This document shows positions 36,372-44,873 of a DNA stretch of 64,000 nt, in pieces. The notes beneath the pieces are model-generated. The model was given only the letters and a program-made list of their open reading frames with translations. It was not told where the DNA came from and searched no databases. The stretch is taken from the NCBI GenBank assembly GCA_963720675.1, contig CAVRGH010000010.1, positions 1,612,001 through 1,676,000 of the forward strand, in the 5' to 3' direction. The DNA comes from JALHSW01 sp963720675. GTDB lineage: Bacteria; Actinomycetota; Acidimicrobiia; IMCC26256; PALSA-555. The stretch's first letter is position 1. Every line of letters starts with the position of its first letter. Both the position numbers and the translations under genes were made by a program.

Positions 36372-37538
36372 TCAGTTCCTCGGGAGTCCCAGACCACGCT
36401 GGGCAATCGTGTTGCGCTGCACCTCACTCGTGCCACCGATCACGGTGTAGACGGTGGTGACCCGCAGCATCTCCTCGATGTCGGCTGCGAGCTGATCGTC
36501 GACCGTGCCCGCGCGCGCTTCGCGAAAGAGGGACTCGGGTTCGAGCAGGTCGGCCATCCACTGGGCCTGGCGCTGCGCGAGCTCGGACCCGAACACTTTG
36601 GTCATCGATGCCTCCGCGCTCGCGATGGCGCCGCGCTCTCCGATGGCGGCCAGCCGCAGGCCGAGCAGGCGCTCGACCTCGAGATCCATCACGAGGCGCC
36701 CGAGCTCCTCGAGGCGGGCTTCGCCGAGCGCGTCGGCGCGACCTTCGAGACGACGGAGCAGTCGGGCGAGCCAGAACCTGCCCTCTCGCCCACCGAAGCT
36801 CATCGCCCGCTCGACGTCGAGGGCCTCGGCGAGGACCGACCATCCCTGGTCGATCTCCCCCACCACGTTCGCCGCGGGGACGACCACGTCGTCGAAGAAG
36901 CACTGGTTGACCCGCCAACCCCCCATGACCGGCACGGCGGTGATCTCGACGCCGGGAAGCGTCGTGTCGATCAGGATGATGGACAGGCCACGATGACGAG
37001 TGGCATCCGGGTCCGTTCGCACGATCGCGAAGACGAAGTCGGCGAGATGCGCGCTCGACGTCCAGAGCTTCGATCCGCTGACCCGGAACGAGTCGCCGTC
37101 CCGGACCGCGCGCGTCTTGAGCGCCAGCAGATCGCTCCCCGCGTCGGGTTCGCTGTAGCCACCGGCGTACCACGACTCTCCTCGAGTGATCCGGGGCAGG
37201 TGGTCGCGTCGGAGCGCGTCCGAGCCGTGGCGCACGAGCATCCACCCGATCGCTTCGTTGATCTCGACGCCGTACATGGGAAGACCGGCCGTGTCGATCT
37301 CCTCGTGGAACACGAAGCGATCGGTCTCCGAGACCGGACGACCATCGGGGGCGGGCCAACCCAGGCCGACCCAGCCCCGCGCGCACAACATGCGGTAGAA
37401 CGTGGGCGAGTGGCGCTCGACGTCGAGCTCCGCCATCTCGCGCCGGAACCCGGCGACGTCGGTTCCGGACAGCTCCTCGACGAATGCGCGGACCTCGTCG
37501 CGCCACGCGCGCTCACGCTCGTCGAGGCCGAGGTTCAT
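36372..37538 (-). CDS. Acyl-CoA dehydrogenase
   Basis: The protein is 388 residues and intact. It has GWVGLGWPAPDGRPVSETDR, the conserved WYAGGYSEPDAGSDLLALKT, SGSKLWTSSAHLADFVF, and the C-terminal IGGTSEVQRNTIAQRGLGLP. ATG 37538 overlaps the stop of the amidohydrolase at 37535 (ATGA). With the downstream partner it forms a leftward three-gene operon: amidohydrolase, dehydrogenase, dehydrogenase. Confidence 0.92.
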   Translation of the reverse strand: MNLGLDERERAWRDEVRAFVEELSGTDVAGFRREMAELDVERHSPTFYRMLCARGWVGLGWPAPDGRPVSETDRFVFHEEIDTAGLPMYGVEINEAIGWMLVRHGSDALRRDHLPRITRGESWYAGGYSEPDAGSDLLALKTRAVRDGDSFRVSGSKLWTSSAHLADFVFAIVRTDPDATRHRGLSIILIDTTLPGVEITAVPVMGGWRVNQCFFDDVVVPAANVVGEIDQGWSVLAEALDVERAMSFGGREGRFWLARLLRRLEGRADALGEARLEELGRLVMDLEVERLLGLRLAAIGERGAIASAEASMTKVFGSELAQRQAQWMADLLEPESLFREARAGTVDDQLAADIEEMLRVTTVYTVIGGTSEVQRNTIAQRGLGLPRN

Positions 37539-38404
37539 CCCGAGAGTCCGGCGAGCCGATCGTCGAGGGCGAACGCCGCAACGGCGTTGTCGCGCAAGAA
37601 GCGGCGGTTGCCCTCGGTACCGAGCTCGAGCGCCGCCACCCCCGCGAGGGCGCGCTCGAAGTCGAGGATGGGCCAGTCGCTCGCCCAGATGCACTTGTCG
37701 CGGCCGAACGTCCTCAGGTAGTGCACGAACCGCTCCGGGTAGTGCTTCGGTAGGTGCGCGCTCGTGTCGATCCACATCCGGGGGTGCTTCTGCGCGATCG
37801 CGATCATCTCCTCGGTCCAGGGCCAGCCGATGTGGCCGGCCACGATGCGGAGGTCGGGAAAGTCGATTGCCACGCGATCGACATAGAGGGGGCGCCCGGT
37901 CTCCGACGGGTACGAAGGCGGCCCGGTGTTCCCCACCTGCACCTGGAGCGTGATGTCGAGGTCGCAGCACGCGCCGTACAGCGGGTACCACTGGGGCAAC
38001 GTCAGCGGTCGGTCGCCGATGAACGGCTCGAGCTTGAGGCCGACGAATCCGAGCTCCTGCACCTGGCGGCGGAGCTCGTGCACCGCGTGCATCACACCCT
38101 CGGGCGTGAACGGATCCGCGTAGCCCACACCCAGCAGCCGGTCGGGGAACCGCCGAACGGCCTCCTCCACGACCGAGACGGGGACGAGCGGTCCGGCCGA
38201 GCACAGCGCGACCGAGATCCCGGCTGCATCCATCTCGTCGATCATCACCTCGAGCGGGATCCCGGACCTGAGGCGGTCGTCGCCTCCGTAGCGTTCGACG
38301 AGCGCCCAGTTCCGCTCGGGCTGGACGGCCGACACGTCGGCGGTCCAGGGCTGGATCCACGCGTCGATCACTGCGTGATCGGGCGACTCGACGCGCGCGT
38401 TCAT
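37535..38404 (-). CDS. Amidohydrolase-2 family protein with altered N-terminal metal motif
   Basis: The protein is 289 residues and intact. It is a TIM-barrel amidohydrolase: LKLEPFIGDRPLTLPQWYPL, VAGHIGWPWTEEMIAIA, and KCIWASDWPILDFERAL supplying the late His and Asp. The N-terminal Asp-x-His-x-His motif expected in this superfamily reads IDAWIQPW, so two metal-ligand histidines are absent. Some members decarboxylate or hydrolyse with only one metal ion. Substrate unknown. It is the first gene of the operon, divergent from the deaminase at 38466. Confidence 0.78.
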   Translation of the reverse strand: MNARVESPDHAVIDAWIQPWTADVSAVQPERNWALVERYGGDDRLRSGIPLEVMIDEMDAAGISVALCSAGPLVPVSVVEEAVRRFPDRLLGVGYADPFTPEGVMHAVHELRRQVQELGFVGLKLEPFIGDRPLTLPQWYPLYGACCDLDITLQVQVGNTGPPSYPSETGRPLYVDRVAIDFPDLRIVAGHIGWPWTEEMIAIAQKHPRMWIDTSAHLPKHYPERFVHYLRTFGRDKCIWASDWPILDFERALAGVAALELGTEGNRRFLRDNAVAAFALDDRLAGLSG

Positions 38405-38465
38405 GACGAGTCCCCCTGCGCTTTCTCGGGATGCAACGGGCTCGGACTCTAGGTACCTTCAGAAG

Positions 38466-39650
38466 ATGATTCAAGACGATGGTGCGGTCGGGTCACGATC
38501 AGAGCTCGACGCGGCGCTCGAGATGGCCGTCGATGCGGGACCGCTCGCCGAAGGTGACCAGCACCCGATCGAGGCGGCGCCCCTCGGTCGTGACGTCACC
38601 CTGGACGTGCTCGCGCGCCGACTCCCCAAGGCGGAGCTCCATCTGCACTTCGAAGGCGCCATCCGACCTTCCACGTTGCGGCGCCTCGCGTCCGAGCACA
38701 CCGTCGTGTTGCCGGGAGACCCTGCACGGCCTGACGCGCTCTATGACTACATCGGGTTCACGAAGTTCATCGCCGACATGCGACGCGCGTCGTCGGTGCT
38801 GGTCTCCCCGACCGTCATCGAGGAAGCAGCCCTCGACGTGCTCGCCGCCGAGGTGGACTCGGGTGCTCGACACGTCGAGCTCATGACGACGCTCGCGTAC
38901 CACGCCGAGCGTGGACTCGACCCGGACGAGGTGCTCGACGCGCTCGGCTCGGCGTTCTCGCGCGCTGCCCGATGGTGGGACCTGTCGGGTGGTGTGATCG
39001 TGGAGATGGACCGACCGGCCGGGGCCGGGGCGGCGCTGGACACTGCCCGTCAAGCAGTCGCGGCCGCCGAGCGTGGCGTGCCCGTCCTGGGGATCGGCAA
39101 CGACGGCGACCCGCTGACCGTGCCGTTGGTCGATCTCGCACCGGCCTACGCCCTCGCCCGTGACGCGGGTCTCCGCTCCTGCGGCCACGTCGACATGCCC
39201 AACGACGTCCCGGGCGCGCTCGAGCTCGGGCTCGACCGCATCGACCACGGGTTCAGTGCGATCATGCTCCCGGAGGAGCTCGCCCGCATCGTCGAGGCCC
39301 AGGTGCCCCTCACGCTCTGCGTCACCAGCAACATCGTCCAGGGCCCCGGGCTCATGCCCGACTTCGATGCGCATCCAATCGGCGCACTCATCGCCGCCGG
39401 GGCCTTCACGACGCTCAACGGTGACGATCCGCCGATGTTCTTCACCGACCTCGCCCAGGAGTACCGCGCCGTTGCGCGAGCGCTCGACTGGGGACCGGCG
39501 GAGATCGGCGCAGCTGCGCGCCGGTCGCTCGACGCGGCATGGCTCGAACCGTCGACCCGCGACGCGCGGCTCGCGGCCTGGCAGGACCAGATCGACGCGC
39601 TCGTCGGCGACGCACGTCGCGGAGCCCCGATGCCACGCACCGCGACGTGA
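38466..39650 (+). CDS. Adenosine deaminase-like protein lacking the catalytic Glu
   Basis: The protein is 394 residues and intact. It keeps the metal motif KAELHLHFEG (His59, His61), DRIDHGFSAIM (His261), CVTSNI and TLNGDDPPMF (Asp320, Asp321). The otherwise nearly invariant HAGE block reads CGHVDMPNDV: the His is present (241) but Met244 takes the place of the proton-shuttling Glu. It also has an N-terminal extension of about 50 residues before the first His motif. It may deaminate a different substrate, be inactive, or use Asp243. ATG 38466 begins MIQDDGAV. Confidence 0.75.
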   Translation: MIQDDGAVGSRSELDAALEMAVDAGPLAEGDQHPIEAAPLGRDVTLDVLARRLPKAELHLHFEGAIRPSTLRRLASEHTVVLPGDPARPDALYDYIGFTKFIADMRRASSVLVSPTVIEEAALDVLAAEVDSGARHVELMTTLAYHAERGLDPDEVLDALGSAFSRAARWWDLSGGVIVEMDRPAGAGAALDTARQAVAAAERGVPVLGIGNDGDPLTVPLVDLAPAYALARDAGLRSCGHVDMPNDVPGALELGLDRIDHGFSAIMLPEELARIVEAQVPLTLCVTSNIVQGPGLMPDFDAHPIGALIAAGAFTTLNGDDPPMFFTDLAQEYRAVARALDWGPAEIGAAARRSLDAAWLEPSTRDARLAAWQDQIDALVGDARRGAPMPRTAT

Positions 39651-39685
39651 GGTGACACCATGCCCGACGATTCTTCGGAGGCTTC

Positions 39686-40114
39686 ATGACCAGTCGCAGC
39701 CATCACATCGCATGCGTGACCGACGAGCCCGAGGCCGTCATCACCTTCTTGACCGAGGTGATCGGACTCGAGCTGACCGGGACGCTGCGCGCCCCGGGAG
39801 ACGCGACCTCTGCGATCCTCGGCTGGCCGGAGAACGACGGCGCCGACGGGTGGATGCTCGGGAAGGGATCCGGGGGTCTCGTCGAGGTCATCCGGATCCC
39901 CGATGGGCTCCGCGACGAGGTCGCACCGCAGTTCGCGCTCATCAGCTTCGCGACTCCCGATCTCGAGGACCGCGTCGCGCGATGTCGGGAGCGCGGCATC
40001 ACGGTGAACGATCCGATCCGAACCAAGGGTGAGGGTCTCGACCTCTCCGGAGCCGTCGCCCACGTCGGTGGGCTCGCCTTCGAGCTCCTGCGCTTCGAGG
40101 CACCCAGCGCCTGA
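39686..40114 (+). CDS. VOC/glyoxalase-fold protein
   Basis: The protein is 142 residues of paired beta-alpha-beta-beta-beta units. It starts SRSHHIACVTDEPEAVITFL and ends VAHVGGLAFELLRFEAPSA. Of the usual metal ligands, His (SHHIACV) and Glu (GLAFELLRF) are visible. Families with this fold include methylmalonyl-CoA epimerase, dioxygenases and resistance proteins; which one cannot be told. It is 35 bases after the deaminase-like gene. Confidence 0.75.
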   Translation: MTSRSHHIACVTDEPEAVITFLTEVIGLELTGTLRAPGDATSAILGWPENDGADGWMLGKGSGGLVEVIRIPDGLRDEVAPQFALISFATPDLEDRVARCRERGITVNDPIRTKGEGLDLSGAVAHVGGLAFELLRFEAPSA

Positions 40115-40134
40115 GATCGACGCGTCCCTTCCGG

Positions 40135-41361
40135 CTAGTGGCGTCGGACGCGAGTGAGGTCGGGGACCACCACCGGTCCGTGCTCGCGTGACGGGAGGAT
40201 CACGGTCACGTCACCGTGCGCGGTCTGCTCCCCCCGCTGGTCGACGCACCGAAGGGTCACGTCGACGAGATGGTGGTCGCCCTCGATCGACGTGCCGGTG
40301 ACCTCGCCCTGCACCCAGGTCGTGTCGCCGATGAAGTTGAAGCGGTCGAGTCGGTTCCAGAACCGCCAGAGGAACGCGTCGTCGCCCATCCAGTCCGTCG
40401 CGGCCTGGATCATCCACGCGGTGCGCATGAACCCGTAGTCGTAGCGGAACGGGGCGCCGACCTCCTTGGCCCAATCTTCCTCCCAGTGGAGGCGCTGCAC
40501 GACGTCCCACCCGTGGCGCGCATCGTGCGTCCAGAACCTCGGCATCTTCTGGCGGTGCTTGTACGCGAGACGGAAGGGTCCGAAGCCGTACCCGCCCCAG
40601 CCCCAACCCATGTGCATCGCGATGATGTCGGTCACGGTGAGCGGACCCTTCACGAGCCCATCGATGCTCTGACCGATCTCGATGTCCTCCCAGAAGCGCG
40701 GCTCCGCGCCGCGCGGACGCTCGCGTGCGTAGGCCTCGTCGATCCGGGCCAGATCCTCGTCGGTGTAGCGCGCTTCCTGGTAGTCGTCGTACTTGCCGCG
40801 CTTCGCGGCCGCACGTCGCTCCGTGCGCACGTACCACTCGTGCTGCCAAACGACGGGTCGGTCTTCCTGGTTCGTCCACTCGAGCTCGTGGTGGGTGATC
40901 ACCGATTTGCCGGCGAACTCGGACTGCTCCTTGACCTCGACGTCCGAGACGATGCCGACGAAGTCGAGGCGGTCACCCGGCCTGACATGACCACCCCACT
41001 CGATCTCCGTCCCGGCGTGGAAGAGATGCACACCGGAGAGCGCGCCCCGCGACTTGGCCTTGATGTCCGGCGGCATCTTCGGTGAACGATCGTCGCCCAT
41101 GGTCATCGAGAAGAGCGGGGGCGCGACGATCCCGCCCCATCGAGCCCGCGCGGCGTACTCCGGGTCGCACCACAGCGGGTTGTCGTCCCCACAACCGTGC
41201 GCGAAGTGCCGGATCGAGTCGATCGCGGCCTCGACGTTCCACTGGTACGTGTACCCCACCGTGTAGCCGACCCGCGCTCGTTCCTTCTCGATCTCCTCGG
41301 GCGTGATGAGTGCGCCTACCCGGGCGTCGGCCCCGTCGGTGCCGGCCCCGGCCTCAGGCAT
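40135..41361 (-). CDS. Double-hotdog MaoC-like acyl dehydratase
   Basis: The protein is 408 residues and intact. Two hotdog domains: AIDSIRHFAHGCGDDNPLWC and HLFHAGTEIEWGGHVRPGD in the first, AEPRFWEDIEIGQSIDGLVK and PLTVTDIIAMHMGWGW in the second. It is a full-length paralogue of the frameshifted gene at 3458-4649 and shows what that product should look like. Expected to hydrate an enoyl-CoA of a bulky substrate. Divergent from the P450 at 41449. Confidence 0.85.
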   Translation of the reverse strand: MPEAGAGTDGADARVGALITPEEIEKERARVGYTVGYTYQWNVEAAIDSIRHFAHGCGDDNPLWCDPEYAARARWGGIVAPPLFSMTMGDDRSPKMPPDIKAKSRGALSGVHLFHAGTEIEWGGHVRPGDRLDFVGIVSDVEVKEQSEFAGKSVITHHELEWTNQEDRPVVWQHEWYVRTERRAAAKRGKYDDYQEARYTDEDLARIDEAYARERPRGAEPRFWEDIEIGQSIDGLVKGPLTVTDIIAMHMGWGWGGYGFGPFRLAYKHRQKMPRFWTHDARHGWDVVQRLHWEEDWAKEVGAPFRYDYGFMRTAWMIQAATDWMGDDAFLWRFWNRLDRFNFIGDTTWVQGEVTGTSIEGDHHLVDVTLRCVDQRGEQTAHGDVTVILPSREHGPVVVPDLTRVRRH

Positions 41362-41410
41362 CGCGTCGCCCGTCCACTCGAGCCCCCTCCTGCCGACCGA
41401 TCGGCCGACC

Positions 41411-41439
41411 GTGACAAATCAGGTAGCGAAGTTTACGGT
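41411..41439 (+). promoter_or_regulatory. Promoter of the P450 gene with AATCAGGTA element
   Basis: GTGACA at 41411-41416, 17 bases, TACGGT at 41434-41439. The AATCAGGTA string at 41417-41425 matches that at 44818-44826. The expected transcription start falls near 41446, just before ATG 41449, so the transcript would be almost leaderless and the in-frame ATG at 41440 would be upstream of it. Confidence 0.5.
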
Positions 41440-41448
41440 ATGCACGCG

Positions 41449-42627
41449 ATGGCCGTCCCGACCGACCCTGACCACGCGCGAGCCGCGCCGGAGTACCACC
41501 CGGCGGTTCCGATCGCGGATCCGTTCACGCCGTTGGCCCGCCTCCACGCCCGGTGCCCGGTGCAGCACTTCCCCGGCCTCGATCTCGTGACCGGCTACGA
41601 GCAGGTCAGCTCGGTGCTCCGGGATCCCGAGACCTTCAGCAGCCGTTCCCCGCGACCGCTCCCCCCGGGCGAGGTGCAGCACATCGTGCACCTCGACGGC
41701 GACGAGCACGCGCGCGTCCGCAAGCTCGTGAACAAGGCGTTCACCGAGCGCGCGGTGGCGGACTCCGCGCCGCGCATCCAGCGCATCGCCGATGATCTCG
41801 TCGACGACTTCGCGGGTCGGGGCGACGCAGACCTCGTACGTGAGCTGACCGCGCCCATGCCCGCAATCGTCTTTCTCGGGCTCCTCGGCGTCCCCGCGGA
41901 GGATCGCGAGCAGTTCCTCGAGTGGGCGGACGACGCGATCGCAACCTCGCACACCAGTGAGCCCTCGGCGAGTGACGCTGCGTTCCGTGCGTACGTCCTC
42001 GATCAGGTGCAGCACCGCCGTGCGCACCCGGGCGACGACTTCGTGAGCCGGCTCGTGCATGCCGAGGAAGGCCGAGATCGCCTCACCGATCCCGAGGTGG
42101 TCGCGATGCTGCGGATCCTCATCATCGCCGGCACCGAGACGACGACGAACGCCATGAGCACCCTCGTGCACCGGCTGCTCATGGATCGCGATCTCTGGGA
42201 GCGCGTTCGCGCCGACGAGGCACTCGTCCCCGTCGCGGTCGAGGAGGCGCTCCGAATCGACCCCCCGCTCAACTGGGTGCCGCGCGTGGCGGCGCGACCG
42301 ACAGAGGTCGCCGGCGAGCCGATCGACGAAGGGGTGCTCGTGGCCGCGTGCGTCGGTCACGCCAACCGCGACACCACGGTGTTCGAGAACCCGGCCGCTT
42401 TCGATCTCGAACGCAATCGGGACGCGCCGCACTTCACCTTCGGTTCTGGCAAGCACTTCTGCGTCGGTGCCCCGCTCGCCCGCCTCGAGTCCCGGATCGC
42501 GCTGCTGACCTTGCTGCGTCGGCTCCCGGACCTGCGGCTCGCCGACGGCTACGAGTTCGAGCCTCGGGGCCCGGTGATGATGCGGGGGTGCAAGGAGCTC
42601 CCGGTCGTCTTCACTCCTGCGCGATGA
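41449..42627 (+). CDS. Cytochrome P450
   Basis: The protein is 392 residues from ATG 41449, chosen from promoter geometry; ATG 41440 would add MHA. The I-helix is LIIAGTETTTNAMSTL, ExxR is EEALR, and the heme loop GSGKHFCVGAPLARLES has Cys338. Intact. Convergent with the amine oxidase at 42638, ten bases away. No dedicated ferredoxin nearby. Confidence 0.94.
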   Translation: MAVPTDPDHARAAPEYHPAVPIADPFTPLARLHARCPVQHFPGLDLVTGYEQVSSVLRDPETFSSRSPRPLPPGEVQHIVHLDGDEHARVRKLVNKAFTERAVADSAPRIQRIADDLVDDFAGRGDADLVRELTAPMPAIVFLGLLGVPAEDREQFLEWADDAIATSHTSEPSASDAAFRAYVLDQVQHRRAHPGDDFVSRLVHAEEGRDRLTDPEVVAMLRILIIAGTETTTNAMSTLVHRLLMDRDLWERVRADEALVPVAVEEALRIDPPLNWVPRVAARPTEVAGEPIDEGVLVAACVGHANRDTTVFENPAAFDLERNRDAPHFTFGSGKHFCVGAPLARLESRIALLTLLRRLPDLRLADGYEFEPRGPVMMRGCKELPVVFTPAR

Positions 42628-42637
42628 CCACCGCAGC

Positions 42638-43945
42638 TCACGCGTATCGGGTCAGCAGGTCCGCCGCGGCCTTCTGGCCCGTCACGTAGGCCGCGCTCGT
42701 CGCACCGGTGTACAGGTAGTCGCCTGCGAACGCGACGCCCCGCTGGGGCGTCAGTGCCATGAAGTCCCCGAGACGCTGCATCGAACCCGGCCCGAACACG
42801 GGCAGCGCTTCGCGCCAGCGGCTGACGAACCGGTCCTTCACGACCGAGCGGATGACGGGGTAGCGACGTGATGCCTCGTCGACGATGGCGTCGAGGTCCT
42901 CGTCGTCGCTCTTGTCGAGGTGGCGCACGATGTGCCGGGTCTTCATCGAGACCCGGAGGAACTCGACGTTCGGGTTGGTGGTCGATGCCGCGTACCCGAG
43001 CGCCGCGATCTCGGTGTCCTCCCGACGGGGATAGAAGACCCCCTCGGGCACCCCGGCCGGGCGCTCGGTCACGGTGAAGAACGGGAGCTCGTGCGGTACG
43101 TACTCGACCTGTGAGAAGAACCGCTCGCGCTCGGGCGTGAGCCCGCGCGTGAAGTCGAGGACCCGACTCCCCGGGACGGCGATCAGCACCGCGTCGGCGG
43201 TCGTGGAGGCGGTCTTCCCGTCCCGCTCCCACTCGACGACCACCGGATCCCGCTCGAGATCCACCGCAGTGACCCGCGCCCCGGTGGTCACGTCCAGCCG
43301 CGCCGCGAGGGCCTGGGTGACCGTGCCGAGACCCTCGCGGAAGGTCCAGATCGACGGGCTGCGCGGCAGCAGGGAGGTCGCCAGGAACGCGCCCTTGCTC
43401 AGGTTGTCCGGCTCCCAGCCGCAGTAGAGCTCGAACATCGGCTCGACGACGTACTCCAGGAAGGCCGGGCTCACGCGCCCCAGCCACGTCTCCACCGACT
43501 GGTCGTCGGCCCACGCGCCGCGCCACGGCTCGTCGAAGTGGCCGCCGGTCTCCCGATACTGACGCAGGTAGCCGGGGAGCATGCCGACCATCCGGGCCTT
43601 CTCCCACCAGCTCATGCCGGTGAAGCGCAGGACACCGCGTGGGTCCGTGTAGCTGAACCGGTGCGCGGCGCCGTCGCGCCAGACGTTGAAGCTCACGTCG
43701 CCGCCGGGATATTCGAGCCGATCCTTCATGATGCCGAGCTCGTGGAAGAGCATCTCCTCGAAGCCCGGCGTCGCGATGAACTCGGCGCCGAGATCGATCC
43801 ACGCACCGTTCCACTCGCGCGAGCGCATCCGGCCACCCACGTGCGGCGTCGACTCGAGCACCGAGACGTCGACGCCGGCCTTCTGCAGCGAGTACGCCGC
43901 GCCCAATCCCGCGATCCCTGCCCCGACGACCACCACTCGTGTCAT
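42638..43945 (-). CDS. FAD-dependent amine oxidase / phytoene-desaturase-like oxidoreductase
   Basis: The protein is 435 residues and intact. The N-terminal VVVVGAGIAGLGAAYSLQKA binds FAD, followed by GGRMRSREW and DLGAEFI, and the C-terminal RGVAFAGDYLYTGATSAAYV. It is the complete paralogue of the frameshifted 9364-10700 gene. Twelve bases downstream of an SDR on the same strand, so the two probably act in sequence on one substrate. Isoprenoid desaturation or oxidation is a reasonable but unproven role. Confidence 0.85.
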   Translation of the reverse strand: MTRVVVVGAGIAGLGAAYSLQKAGVDVSVLESTPHVGGRMRSREWNGAWIDLGAEFIATPGFEEMLFHELGIMKDRLEYPGGDVSFNVWRDGAAHRFSYTDPRGVLRFTGMSWWEKARMVGMLPGYLRQYRETGGHFDEPWRGAWADDQSVETWLGRVSPAFLEYVVEPMFELYCGWEPDNLSKGAFLATSLLPRSPSIWTFREGLGTVTQALAARLDVTTGARVTAVDLERDPVVVEWERDGKTASTTADAVLIAVPGSRVLDFTRGLTPERERFFSQVEYVPHELPFFTVTERPAGVPEGVFYPRREDTEIAALGYAASTTNPNVEFLRVSMKTRHIVRHLDKSDDEDLDAIVDEASRRYPVIRSVVKDRFVSRWREALPVFGPGSMQRLGDFMALTPQRGVAFAGDYLYTGATSAAYVTGQKAAADLLTRYA

Positions 43946-43957
43946 CTGCTCAGCCTC

Positions 43958-44752
43958 TCAGAAGCTCGATCCACCATCCACGTTCACCCATGCGCCGTTC
44001 ACATAGCTCGCCTTGTCCGACAGCAGGAAGGCGACCACGTTGGCGATCTCCTCCGGGGTTCCGAGGCGATCGGCCCAGGTCACACCGCCGTAGCGAGAGT
44101 TCGCGTCGAGGAAGTACTCGTCTTCGGTCATCCCGCGCTGCTCCGCGGCCGCGCGTTGCCGCGCCTGCACTCCTTCGGACGCGATCATGCCCGGCATCAC
44201 CGCGTTCGCCCGCAGGCCGTCGCCGGCGAACTCGCGTGCGAGGTTCTTCGTGAAGTGCGCGAGCGCGGCCTTTTGCGCCGAGTAGAACGCGAGCTGCGGA
44301 TGGAAGTGACGCACGGACATCGCCGAGATGTTCACGATGGCGCCGCCACCGCGGGATTGCATCACCGGAACGACCTCGCGGCAGAACCGAACCGCAGACA
44401 TGAGCACGCTCTGGAAGTGGTCCTGCCAGCAGTCATCGTCCTGGTCGAGGATGCCCGCCGTGCGCACGAACGGTCCGACCGTGTTGACGAGCGCGTCGAC
44501 TCCCCCGAACCGGTCGCACGCCGCGGCGACGACGCGCGGCGGCCCGTCGGCGGCGGCGAGGTCCTCGGCCCACCACGCGACCTCGGCACCCAGCTGCTCG
44601 CAGTCGGCTGCAGTGGCCGAGAGTCGTTCCGGGGTCTGGGAGCTCAGGGCGAGCCGGGCGCCCTCGCGCGCCAGGACGAGCGCGGTCGCCCGCCCCATCC
44701 CCGTGCTCGCGCCCGTCACCAGCGCCACGCTGCCGGCCAGGCCGAGGTCCAC
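43958..44752 (-). CDS. Short-chain dehydrogenase/reductase
   Basis: The protein is 264 residues from GTG 44752, with GGGAGGG just upstream. Classical SDR: SVALVTGASTGMGRA, NTVG, IVNISAMSVRHFHP, FYSAQK (Tyr, Lys), and SYVNGAWVNVDGGSSF at the end. Closely paralogous to 24722-25522. First gene of a two-gene operon with the amine oxidase, divergent from the AveC-like membrane protein. Confidence 0.88.
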   Translation of the reverse strand: MDLGLAGSVALVTGASTGMGRATALVLAREGARLALSSQTPERLSATAADCEQLGAEVAWWAEDLAAADGPPRVVAAACDRFGGVDALVNTVGPFVRTAGILDQDDDCWQDHFQSVLMSAVRFCREVVPVMQSRGGGAIVNISAMSVRHFHPQLAFYSAQKAALAHFTKNLAREFAGDGLRANAVMPGMIASEGVQARQRAAAEQRGMTEDEYFLDANSRYGGVTWADRLGTPEEIANVVAFLLSDKASYVNGAWVNVDGGSSF

Positions 44753-44812
44753 TGTGATCCCTCCCCGGGCGAGGACCGCGCGGGCGTGCCCGCCCGGGCC
44801 CTCGAATCGGAC

Positions 44813-44841
44813 TTTCCAATCAGGTAACCAAGTCATACCAT
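44813..44841 (+). promoter_or_regulatory. Promoter-like region of the AveC-like gene with AATCAGGTA element
   Basis: TTTCCA at 44813-44818, 17 bases, TACCAT at 44836-44841. The AATCAGGTAACC string starting at 44818 parallels 41417. GGTA and TACC at 44823 and 44836 are inverted with respect to each other. Confidence 0.45.
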
Positions 44842-44873
44842 GCCGCTACCGAGCCGCGTCCTGGGGGGGCCTG

